DNA of 8,239 bases from CAISIP01 sp963974265 (GTDB lineage Bacteria > Pseudomonadota > Gammaproteobacteria > Burkholderiales > Burkholderiaceae_C). This document shows positions 1 through 6,348 of the stretch, in pieces. Each line of letters begins with the position of its first letter. Position 1 is the stretch's first letter. The translations under genes were made by a program, and so were the position numbers. The stretch lies in assembly GCA_963974265.1 (NCBI GenBank), contig CAXBDR010000212.1, positions 1 to 8,239 of the forward strand, given 5' to 3'. Under the pieces are notes generated by a model. That model was given only the letters and a program-made list of their open reading frames with translations. It searched no databases and was not told where the DNA came from.

Positions 1-1
1 C

Positions 2-43
2 ATCGCGCTGTATCGCGACCTGCTCGACGCCGCCGGGGCATGA
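2..43 (+). CDS. C-terminal end of an unidentified upstream gene (partial)
   Basis: The reading frame from base 2 gives IALYRDLLDAAGA and then a TGA stop at 41-43. The peptide looks like an amphipathic C-terminal helix and its codons are GC-rich, as in the neighbouring genes, so this is probably the tail of a real protein. Such tails occur in glycosyltransferases and many other enzymes, and 13 residues are too few to assign a family. Nothing else can be said about its role. Its stop lies 94 nt before the phosphohexomutase start. Confidence 0.45.
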   Translation: MALYRDLLDAAGA

Positions 44-65
44 ATCCCGACCGCGCTGCTCGGGT

Positions 66-95
66 GCGCCGTGAGTCGGCGCTTACAATTTCTTC
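66..95 (+). terminator. Possible weak hairpin terminator of the upstream gene
   Basis: GCGCCG (66-71) and CGGCGC (77-82) form a perfect 6-bp G+C stem with a 5-nt TGAGT loop. It is followed by TTACAATTTCTT, a T-rich but interrupted tail. It lies 22 nt after the upstream stop, where an intrinsic terminator would be expected. The short stem and broken T-run make it weak at best. It also overlaps the promoter-like box at 84-89, so the two calls compete. Confidence 0.3.
84..89 (+). promoter_or_regulatory. Candidate -10 box for the phosphohexomutase gene
   Basis: TACAAT differs from the sigma-70 -10 consensus at one position and sits in the only AT-rich patch before the gene, 48 nt upstream of the ATG at 138. 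No convincing -35 element lies 16-18 nt upstream; that stretch is the G+C hairpin. This is a guess from one hexamer. Confidence 0.3.
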
Positions 96-137
96 GGGCC
101 CTTGGCGGTCCCTGTGACAATTACCGGGAGCAGCAGC

Positions 138-1520
138 ATGCAGACAGACGCGTCGATCTTCAAGGCCTACGACATCCGCGGCATCGTGCCCCGCACGGTC
201 ACGGAGGACATCGCCGAAGGGATCGGCAAGGCGTTCGGAACCATCGCGCTGGCCCAGGGCGAGACCACGGTGGCCGTGGGTCGCGACGGCAGGCTCAGCG
301 GCCCGGGCCTGGCGGGTGCATTGATGCGGGGCCTGGCGGCCGTGGGCATCGAGGTGATCGACATCGGCATGGCGACCACGCCGATGCTGTATTTCGCGGC
401 CAGCACCGTGTGCTCCAGCGGCATCCAGGTCACCGGCAGCCACAATCCGCGCGACTACAACGGCTTCAAGATGGTGATGGGTGGGCGCGCCATCTACGGC
501 GAGGACATCCAGGCGCTCAGGCGCATGATGAACGAGGAGAGCTGGAAGCTGCGAGACGGCGGTTCGGTGCGCCAGCACGACGTGCTGCAGGCCTATACCG
601 CGCGCATCGTGTCGGACATCCGCCTTGCGCGTCCGCTCAAGATCGTCGTCGACTGCGGCAACGGCGTGGCCGGTGCGTCGGCGCCCGCCATCCTGCGCGC
701 GATCGGCTGCGAGGTGACCGAGTTGTTCAGCGAGGTCGATGGCAATTTCCCGAACCACCATCCCGATCCGAGCAAGCCCGAGAACCTGCGCGACCTGATC
801 GCGGCCCTGGCCGCCGGCGACGCGGAACTCGGCCTGGCCTTCGACGGCGACGGCGACCGGCTGGGCATCGTCACCCGGCAGGGCAACAACATCTATCCGG
901 ACCGGCAGATCATCCTGTTCGCGCGCGACGTTTTGTCGCGGGTGCCGGGCGGCACCATCCTGTTTGACGTCAAGTGCTCGCAGCGCGTGGCGCCGGCCAT
1001 CGAGGCCGCCGGCGGCAAGCCGCTGATGTACAAGACCGGCCATTCGCTGATCAAGGCCCGCATGAAGGAGGTCGACGCGCCGTTCGGCGGCGAGATGAGC
1101 GGCCACATCTTCTTCAAGGAGCGCTGGTACGGCTTCGACGATGGCACCTATGCCGCCTGCCGGCTGCTCGAGATCGTCAGCCAGGTGCCCGATGCGAACG
1201 TGTTGCTCGACGACCTGCCCACGAGTTTTTCCACGCCCGAACTCAACGTGGCCTGCGCCGAAGGCGAGGCGCCCGAGCTGGTGCGCCAGGCCGTGGCGCT
1301 GGCGGATTTCGGCCCGCAGGCGACGGTGAACACGATCGACGGCCTGCGTGTGGACTGGCCGGACGGCTTCGGCCTGATGCGCTCGTCCAACACCACGCCG
1401 GTGCTGGTGCTGCGTTTCGAAGGCCATACCGAGGCGGCGCTCGAGCGCATCCAGGCTGCGATGCTGGAGTTGTTGAAGCAGGTCAAGCCGGACGCCCGCA
1501 TCGGCGCCAGCGCCCATTGA
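138..1520 (+). CDS. algC: Phosphomannomutase/phosphoglucomutase (AlgC/XanA type)
   Basis: This cytoplasmic enzyme interconverts the 6- and 1-phosphates of mannose or glucose, feeding GDP-mannose and UDP-glucose synthesis for LPS, exopolysaccharide and similar glycans. It is 460 aa, close to the 463 aa of Pseudomonas AlgC. All four phosphohexomutase motifs are visible. The phosphoserine loop is TGSHNP with catalytic Ser101, followed by NGFK with Lys111. The metal loop is DGDGDR (236-241), the sugar-recognition loop is GEMSGH (318-323), and the phosphate-binding loop is RSSNTTP (415-421). The N-terminal KAYDIRG and GRDGRLSG (48-55) are also typical. I chose ATG138 because GGGAG (126-130) lies 7 nt upstream and the protein then begins as family members do. 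A TTG at 102 would add 12 residues of unlikely sequence. AlgC enzymes act on both sugars; dual activity here is inferred from family, not shown. Confidence 0.95.
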   Translation: MQTDASIFKAYDIRGIVPRTVTEDIAEGIGKAFGTIALAQGETTVAVGRDGRLSGPGLAGALMRGLAAVGIEVIDIGMATTPMLYFAASTVCSSGIQVTGSHNPRDYNGFKMVMGGRAIYGEDIQALRRMMNEESWKLRDGGSVRQHDVLQAYTARIVSDIRLARPLKIVVDCGNGVAGASAPAILRAIGCEVTELFSEVDGNFPNHHPDPSKPENLRDLIAALAAGDAELGLAFDGDGDRLGIVTRQGNNIYPDRQIILFARDVLSRVPGGTILFDVKCSQRVAPAIEAAGGKPLMYKTGHSLIKARMKEVDAPFGGEMSGHIFFKERWYGFDDGTYAACRLLEIVSQVPDANVLLDDLPTSFSTPELNVACAEGEAPELVRQAVALADFGPQATVNTIDGLRVDWPDGFGLMRSSNTTPVLVLRFEGHTEAALERIQAAMLELLKQVKPDARIGASAH

Positions 1521-1584
1521 GCGACCGGCACGCCCGTCATGGCCGTAGCCGATCGGCGCGTGTGATCTGTCCGCGTTGCACGCC

Positions 1585-3570
1585 ATGAACGGTTTCATCA
1601 ACGACCAGTCCCTGATCCTCGTCATCCTGCTGCTGACGGTCGCCATGTTCCTGTGGGGACGCTGGCGGCACGACATGGTGGCGGCCGGGTCATTGCTGGC
1701 CTGCGTATTGACCGGCCTGTTGCCGGCGGCTGATGCGTTTTCGGGATTTGGCCATCCGGCCGTGATCTCGGTGGCCTGTGTGCTGGTGCTCAGTCGCGGC
1801 CTGCAGTTGTCGGGAGCGGTGGATGCGCTGGCCCGCCATGCATTGCCGAAAAATGCCGGCGCCATGGCGAGCATGGGTGCGTTGATCGGCCTGGGTGCGG
1901 TGTTGTCGGGCTTCATGAACAACGTCGGCGCCATGGCCTTGCTGATGCCGGTGGCGATCCAGCTGTCCAAGCGGCTGGACATGGCGCCCGGCCAGGTGTT
2001 GATGCCACTGGCCTTTGGCACCATCCTGGGCGGCATGACGACGCTGATCGGCACGCCGCCCAACCTGATCGTCGCCGGCTTCCGGGCCGAGGCCGGCCTG
2101 GGCAGTTTCGGCATGTTCGATTTCACGCCCATCGGGCTGGCGGTGGCCGTCGCGGGCGTGGTGTTCGTCGTGCTGGTCGGCTGGCGGCTGGTGCCGGTGC
2201 GCAAGCAGTCGGGCATGGAGGGTTTCGAGACCGGCGCCTACCTGACCGAGGCCCGCGTGAAGCCGGGCAGCAAGGCCGAGGGCAAGACCCTGCGCGAACT
2301 CGATCGGGCCCTGGACGCGGCCGGCGCGCAGGTCGTGGGCCTGGTGCGCAACGAGGTGCGGGTCTTCGCGCCCAATCCGAGCCGGCGCGTGCGCGAGGGC
2401 GACATCCTGGTCATCGAGGCCGACGCCGAGTCGCTGGCCGAAGTCCTGTCGTCGTTCGGCCTGAAGCTGGAGGAGGCGATGCGACCGCCGTCGGCCGAAG
2501 ACAGCCCGACCGACGCCGAGCCCGGCGTGGACGACCCGGCGGCGACCGTGGACGCCAACGCCGCTGCGCCGGCGACGGCCCATGCCGCTGCCAGCCATGC
2601 CGCCGAGGCGGCGGTGGTGGCGGCCAGCGGCGCAGCGGCCCCGTTGTCCGGGAACGGCGCGACGGACGGCGGCGACGCCGACGACAAGCCGGCGGACAAG
2701 TCCGGCGCGTCGGCCGAGATCGTGCTGATGGAACTGGCGGTCTTGCCGGGCTCGTTGCTCGATGGCCGCTCGGCCAGCGACATCCGGTTGCGCACCATTT
2801 ACGGACTCAACCTGCTGGCCCTCTCGCGCCAGGGGCAACGCTCGATGCGCCGGCTGCGTGCGATGGCCATCCGGCCCGGCGACCTGCTGCTGATGCAAGG
2901 CTCGCCCGAGGTGATCGCCGAGTTCGCCGCCGAACACGGCTGTGTTCCGCTGGCCGCGCGCGCCTTGCGCATCCCCAGCCCGCGCAAGGCCTGGACCGCG
3001 GGCGCCATCATGGTGTGCGCGGTGGCGGCCGCGGCGCTCGGCCTGTTGCCGGCGGCCGTGTCGTTTGCACTCGGCGTGCTGGCCTCGATGGCCTTGCGCA
3101 CGGTGCCGCTGCGTGCCGTCTACGAGGCCATCGACTGGCCGGTCATCGTGCTGCTGGCCGCCCTGATACCGGTAGCCGGCGCCATGGAGACGACCGGCGC
3201 GGCCGATCTGATCGCGCGTTTCTTCCTGGACAACGTCGCGCAGGGCAATGCGGTGGTCGGGTTGTCGTTGATACTGGTGATCACGATGTTCCTGTCCGAC
3301 CTGATGAACAATGCCGCCACCGCGGCCGTCATGTGCCCGATCGCGCTGGGCACGGCCGCCGCGTTGGGCGCCAGCCCCGACGCCTTCCTGATGGCGGTGG
3401 CCATTGGTGCATCCTGCGCCTTCCTGACGCCGATCGGCCACCAGAACAACACGCTGATCCTGGGCCCCGGCGGTTTCCGCTTCGGCGACTACTGGCGCCT
3501 GGGCCTGCCCCTGGAGGCACTGGTGGCGGCTGTCAGCATTCCGATGTTGCTGCTGATCTGGCCACTGTGA
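1585..3570 (+). CDS. SLC13 (DASS) family permease with two TrkA-C/RCK_C domains, YfbS-like
   Basis: This inner-membrane secondary transporter of 661 aa belongs to the SLC13 anion-permease superfamily. Some relatives with RCK_C domains move sulfate, but the substrate here cannot be read from sequence. The N-terminal half (about 8-205) has several hydrophobic segments with MNNVGAM (111-117) and the hairpin motif GTPPN (156-160). Two cytosolic RCK_C domains follow (about 219-290 and 378-455), joined by an Ala/Asp-rich linker (300-377). The second membrane half repeats the pattern with MNNAATAAV (574-582) and TPIGHQNN (615-622). The two motif pairs mark the inverted-repeat architecture. RCK_C domains usually sense small ligands. 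Length is somewhat above E. coli YfbS (about 610 aa), largely because of the linker. ATG1585 has no clear Shine-Dalgarno; the in-frame alternatives are TTG1576 and CTG1567, and a stop lies at 1546. The gap to the upstream gene is 64 nt, and the stop overlaps the next start. Confidence 0.9.
   Translation: MNGFINDQSLILVILLLTVAMFLWGRWRHDMVAAGSLLACVLTGLLPAADAFSGFGHPAVISVACVLVLSRGLQLSGAVDALARHALPKNAGAMASMGALIGLGAVLSGFMNNVGAMALLMPVAIQLSKRLDMAPGQVLMPLAFGTILGGMTTLIGTPPNLIVAGFRAEAGLGSFGMFDFTPIGLAVAVAGVVFVVLVGWRLVPVRKQSGMEGFETGAYLTEARVKPGSKAEGKTLRELDRALDAAGAQVVGLVRNEVRVFAPNPSRRVREGDILVIEADAESLAEVLSSFGLKLEEAMRPPSAEDSPTDAEPGVDDPAATVDANAAAPATAHAAASHAAEAAVVAASGAAAPLSGNGATDGGDADDKPADKSGASAEIVLMELAVLPGSLLDGRSASDIRLRTIYGLNLLALSRQGQRSMRRLRAMAIRPGDLLLMQGSPEVIAEFAAEHGCVPLAARALRIPSPRKAWTAGAIMVCAVAAAALGLLPAAVSFALGVLASMALRTVPLRAVYEAIDWPVIVLLAALIPVAGAMETTGAADLIARFFLDNVAQGNAVVGLSLILVITMFLSDLMNNAATAAVMCPIALGTAAALGASPDAFLMAVAIGASCAFLTPIGHQNNTLILGPGGFRFGDYWRLGLPLEALVAAVSIPMLLLIWPL
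2482..2715 (+). other. Low-complexity Ala/Asp-rich linker inside the SLC13 permease
   Basis: Residues 300-377 of the permease, about 78 aa, are dominated by Ala, Asp, Gly, Pro, Thr and Glu with a few His. They lack hydrophobic periodicity and sit exactly between the two RCK_C domains. The stretch begins acidic (PSAEDSPTDAEPGVDD), becomes an Ala/His/Val-rich middle and ends acidic and Gly-rich. It is probably a disordered tether. The reading frame stays open through it and both flanking domains are intact, so it is not a frameshift artefact. Confidence 0.75.
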
Positions 3571-5231
3571 TGGACGAACACGACCCCAACCGCCCCGGGG
3601 CGCCACGTGCGCCGACCGACATCGAGCAGATCGTGCAGGCCTTGTCGGAGGGCCGCAACAAGCGGGTGCGCAAGTTCCTCGCACGCATGCATCCGGCCAA
3701 GACCGCCGCCTTGCTCGAGATGCTGGATGCGGACCAGCGGATCGCGTTGTGGCAGCAGGCGGAGCCGAGCCTGGAGGCGCGCATCCAGCCGCACCTGAAC
3801 CAGCTGCTCAGCGGGCAGCTGGCCGGCGAATCGCGCGAGGACACGGCCGCCGAACAGGCGGAGCAGCAGGCCGAACGACGGCAGGGTCAGGGACAGGGCG
3901 GCGTGAACCATCTCGACGCGGTGCGCAAGGCGCTCGGCGCCGGCCGGCTCAAGCGGGTGGCCAAGACCTTGCGGCGCATGCATCCGGCCAAGGTCGCCGG
4001 CCTGCTCGAGGCCATGCCGCCCGAGGAGCGCAGCGCGGTCTGGAGCATGGTCGACACCGACCGCACGGGCAAGGTGCTGACCTACCTGCACGACGAGATC
4101 CGCGACGCGCTGGCCGGTGAACTCGACCTGGAGGACCTGGTGGCCTCGGCCCAGCATCTGGAGCTCGACGACCTGGTCGATCTGATCCAGGGCCTGCCGG
4201 CCGAGCTGGGCAGCCGCCTGATGCAGTCGGCCACCGGCAGCCGGCGCGAACAGCTCGAGTCGATGTTGTCCTACCCGGAGGACTCGGCCGGCGGCCTGAT
4301 GAACGCCGACGCGATCGAGGTGCGAGCCGACGTCAAGGTTGGCACCGTGCTGCGCTACCTGCGCCTGCTCGAGTCCTTGCCGCCACAGACCGACATGCTG
4401 ATGGTGGTCGATCGCCAGGGCCACTACCGCGGTGCGTTGCGCCTGGGCGCGCTGATCGTCGCGATTCCCACGCGCCGGGTGTCCGAGCTGATGCAGACCG
4501 ACATCGCCGGCATTCCGGTGGACACCGACAGCGCCGACGTGGCCCGCATGTTCCAGGACCTGGACCTGTTGTCGGCGCCGGTGGTCGACGCGAACAACCG
4601 GCTGATCGGGCGCATCACCGTCGACGACGTGGTCGACCTGATCCGCGAGAACTCCGACCGCACGATGATGCAGATGGCCGGCCTGGACGACGAGGCCGAC
4701 ATGTTCGCGCCGGTGCTGGTGAGCTCGCGCCGGCGCGCGGTCTGGCTGGGCATCAACCTGGTCACCGCCTTCCTGGCCGCATGGGTGATCGGGCGCTTCC
4801 AGGCCACCTTGTCGCAGCTGGTCGCGCTGGCCGTGTTGATGCCCATCGTTGCCAGCATGGGCGGCATCGCCGGCAGCCAGACGTTGACGCTGGTGATCCG
4901 CGGCCTGGCGCTGGGCCAGGTGCAGAAGGGCAACATCCGCATCCTGCTCAACCGCGAGGTCGGCGTGTCCGTCCTCAATGGCATCCTGTGGGCGGTCGTG
5001 ATCGCCTTGCTGGCCGTGGCCTGGTTCGGCGACTGGGGCATCGGCGCCGTGCTTGGGGCTGCCATCCTGATCAACCTGCTGTGCGCCGCGTTGGCCGGAC
5101 TGACAATACCGTTGATACTGGATCGGCTGGGCATCGACCCGGCACTGGCGGGCAGCGTGATCCTGACGACGGTGACCGACGTCATCGGATTCTTCGCCTT
5201 CCTGGGCCTGGCGACAGTGTTGTTGTTGTGA
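3570..5231 (+). CDS. mgtE: MgtE-family magnesium transporter with an extended, duplicated N domain
   Basis: This inner-membrane Mg2+ channel/transporter gates on cytosolic Mg2+ through its N and CBS domains. The 553-aa protein has, in order: an extra N-domain copy (18-80), a charged Gln/Glu/Gly linker (81-111), and a regular MgtE N domain (from 115). Next come the YPEDSAGGLMN junction (235-245), a CBS pair (about 243-362), a basic plug-helix region (about 380-390) and five C-terminal membrane segments (about 391-553). The pore-side motif MPIVASMGGIAGSQ (424-437) and the last-helix TTVTD with Asp537 match the family; Asp in this helix is needed for transport in characterised MgtE. Typical MgtE is about 450 aa, so there are about 100 extra N-terminal residues. 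ATG3570 has no Shine-Dalgarno but overlaps the permease stop as TGATG, suggesting translational coupling. A GTG at 3903, preceded by AGGG runs, would give a normal-length 442-aa form. There is no room for an M-box-type leader. Confidence 0.94.
   Translation: MDEHDPNRPGAPRAPTDIEQIVQALSEGRNKRVRKFLARMHPAKTAALLEMLDADQRIALWQQAEPSLEARIQPHLNQLLSGQLAGESREDTAAEQAEQQAERRQGQGQGGVNHLDAVRKALGAGRLKRVAKTLRRMHPAKVAGLLEAMPPEERSAVWSMVDTDRTGKVLTYLHDEIRDALAGELDLEDLVASAQHLELDDLVDLIQGLPAELGSRLMQSATGSRREQLESMLSYPEDSAGGLMNADAIEVRADVKVGTVLRYLRLLESLPPQTDMLMVVDRQGHYRGALRLGALIVAIPTRRVSELMQTDIAGIPVDTDSADVARMFQDLDLLSAPVVDANNRLIGRITVDDVVDLIRENSDRTMMQMAGLDDEADMFAPVLVSSRRRAVWLGINLVTAFLAAWVIGRFQATLSQLVALAVLMPIVASMGGIAGSQTLTLVIRGLALGQVQKGNIRILLNREVGVSVLNGILWAVVIALLAVAWFGDWGIGAVLGAAILINLLCAALAGLTIPLILDRLGIDPALAGSVILTTVTDVIGFFAFLGLATVLLL
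3621..4100 (+). repeat. Tandem duplication of an MgtE N-domain segment, 291-nt period
   Basis: Two 63-codon units, 3621-3809 (residues 18-80) and 3912-4100 (residues 115-177), align without gaps. By hand count 23 of 63 residues are identical, including 19 of 27 in the core that spans the GR.KRV.K.L and RMHPAK.A.LLE motifs. The DNA also keeps the signal. CAAGCGGGTG occurs at 3659-3668 and 3950-3959, and an identical 18-nt block occurs at 3684-3701 and 3975-3992, both exactly 291 nt (97 codons) apart. The second unit runs into the rest of a normal MgtE N domain and is therefore the ancestral one. The first is followed by a Gln/Glu-rich linker. Confidence 0.85.
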
Positions 5232-5271
5232 TCCGCCTGCGAGCCGGGCCGCTGGCATGCTGGAGACCGCG

Positions 5272-6168
5272 ATGGAGCAGATAGTCGAATTCCTGCGGCA
5301 GGTGTATCACGCGCTGCAGTGGCCGATCATCAAGACGGCCGAGACCCAGGTGACGATCTGGTCGCTGGTCTACCTGCTGGTGTTGTTCGTGCTGCTGTTC
5401 TGGCTGGCGCGCCGCGTGCAGTTGTGGCTGGCCAACGGTCCCCTGCTGCAGTCGCGGCTCGACGTCGGCGCGCGGCAGGCGGCCGGTACGCTGGCACGGT
5501 ACGTGGTGCTGCTGGTCGGCTTGATGGCCATCGTGCAGACCGCCGGCATCGATCTGACAACCTTCAACGTGATCGCCGGCGCCGTCGGCATCGGTGTCGG
5601 CTTCGGCCTGCAGAACGTGGTGAGCAACTTCATCGCCGGCGTCATCATCATGTTCGAGCGCCCGATCAAGATCGGCGACCGCATCGTCGTCGACGACGTC
5701 GAAGGCAACGTGATCGAGATCGGTGCGCGCGGCACGACGGTGCTGGGCAACGACAACATCGCGGTGATTGTGCCGAATTCCAAGTTCATCACCGAAAACG
5801 TGATCAACTGGAAATACAACGACGACAAGGTGCGGTTTCGCATTCCGGTCAGCGTGGCCTATGGCAGCGATGCCCGTCAGGTCGAACGCATCCTGCTGGA
5901 ACTGGCGGCCGCCGATGCCGACGTGCTGGCGGACCCGCCGCCGGCCGTGCGGTTCATGGCCTTCGGCGACGATGGCCTGCAGTTCGAGTTGCGTGCCTGG
6001 TCGGCCAGCCTGGTCGACCGCAAGGGCCGGCTGATCAGCCAGCTCAATTTCGCGATCTACGATCGCTTCCAGCGCGAGGGTGTCGAATTCCCGTTCCCGC
6101 AGCGCGACCTGCATCTCAAGAGTGGCGTGCTGGAGTTGCGCCGTGCGCCACCGCGCGAGCCGGACTGA
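5272..6168 (+). CDS. Small-conductance mechanosensitive channel, MscS family
   Basis: This inner-membrane channel opens under membrane tension to release solutes after hypo-osmotic shock. The 298-aa protein resembles the minimal MscS core of about 290 aa. It has a short N-terminal segment, TM1 (about 28-48), TM2 (about 75-93), and the Gly/Ala-rich pore helix TM3 (about 98-128) with GVGFGLQNVVSNF (108-120). The beta domain follows, with FERPIKIGD (128-136) and VPNSKF (167-172). An alpha/beta C-terminal vestibule domain ends in EFPFPQRDLHL (272-282), the usual family tail. I chose ATG5272 because GGAG (5262-5265) lies 6 nt upstream. ATG5257 in the same frame, with no ribosome binding site, would add five residues. 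It starts 40 nt after mgtE, so cotranscription is likely. The exact subfamily and conductance cannot be told, so I give no gene symbol. Confidence 0.93.
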   Translation: MEQIVEFLRQVYHALQWPIIKTAETQVTIWSLVYLLVLFVLLFWLARRVQLWLANGPLLQSRLDVGARQAAGTLARYVVLLVGLMAIVQTAGIDLTTFNVIAGAVGIGVGFGLQNVVSNFIAGVIIMFERPIKIGDRIVVDDVEGNVIEIGARGTTVLGNDNIAVIVPNSKFITENVINWKYNDDKVRFRIPVSVAYGSDARQVERILLELAAADADVLADPPPAVRFMAFGDDGLQFELRAWSASLVDRKGRLISQLNFAIYDRFQREGVEFPFPQRDLHLKSGVLELRRAPPREPD

Positions 6169-6282
6169 GGCGGTGTCCGCGCAGCCCCGGCGGCCAGGGT
6201 CCGCGCCGGCGCGCCCGTGTCGACGGCATCTGCGCTGACACGCCAGCGGCTTGATCGCGCACAGGTGTTTGGTCCGGCCCGG

Positions 6283-6291
6283 TGTTAAGGT
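6283..6291 (+). promoter_or_regulatory. Candidate extended -10 element before fadE
   Basis: TG-T-TAAGGT reads as an extended -10 with the key first T, second A and final T of the hexamer. It sits 57 nt before the fadE ATG in the only large spacer of the window. No good -35 hexamer lies at the right distance. It is weak evidence, offered because the 180-nt gap after the mscS gene and its position suggest a separate promoter. Confidence 0.22.
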
Positions 6292-6305
6292 TTGACGGCG
6301 GATGT

Positions 6306-6322
6306 CGGCATGTTGCGTGCCG
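6306..6322 (+). other. Hairpin in the putative fadE leader
   Basis: CGGCATG (6306-6312) pairs with CGTGCCG (6316-6322) through seven base pairs including one G-U, around a TTG triloop. It ends 14 nt before the AAGGAG ribosome binding site and is not followed by a T-run, so it is not a terminator. It could stabilise or tune the leader, or be chance in G+C-rich DNA. Confidence 0.35.
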
Positions 6323-6336
6323 TACTCGCTCGATGC

Positions 6337-6342
6337 AAGGAG
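6337..6342 (+). promoter_or_regulatory. Ribosome binding site that fixes the fadE start
   Basis: AAGGAG, a six-base match to the Shine-Dalgarno consensus, lies six bases before ATG6349. It is the strongest ribosome binding site in the window. It shows that the protein begins here and is not preceded by an N-terminal membrane segment. Confidence 0.85.
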
Positions 6343-6348
6343 TCCCTT

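Noticed and set aside
102..137. TTG start that would lengthen the phosphohexomutase by 12 residues
   Set aside because: ATG138 has a GGGAG site at a good distance and matches the family's N-terminus.
3015..3569. In-frame upstream extension of the MgtE reading frame inside the permease gene
   Set aside because: It overlaps the second membrane half of the permease, and its translation is Arg/Gly-rich shadow sequence. The TGATG junction marks the real start.
3540..3570. Mg2+-sensing M-box leader for mgtE
   Set aside because: There is no untranslated space before the gene, since its start overlaps the permease stop.
1690..3684. Long antisense open frame (664 codons) opposite the SLC13 permease
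   Set aside because: It is the mirror of a clear transporter in G+C-rich DNA. The product is rich in Arg, Gly, Gln and His with no domain or membrane segments, so it is a shadow frame.
3489..5258. Antisense open frame (589 codons) opposite mgtE
   Set aside because: It has the same His/Gln/Arg/Asp-rich composition as other shadow frames and no recognisable motif; the + strand gene is unambiguous.
6203..6241. Palindrome GCGCCGGCGC (6203-6212) and CGTGTC/GACACG pair (6216-6242) after the mscS gene as a terminator
   Set aside because: The first has no loop and the second has a 15-nt loop, and neither has a T-run. Such matches are common in G+C-rich spacers.
6266..6280. TTTGGTCCGGCCC as a FadR-like operator before fadE
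   Set aside because: Only one half resembles the TGGTC arm and the other arm is missing; no PsrA-type palindrome was visible either.
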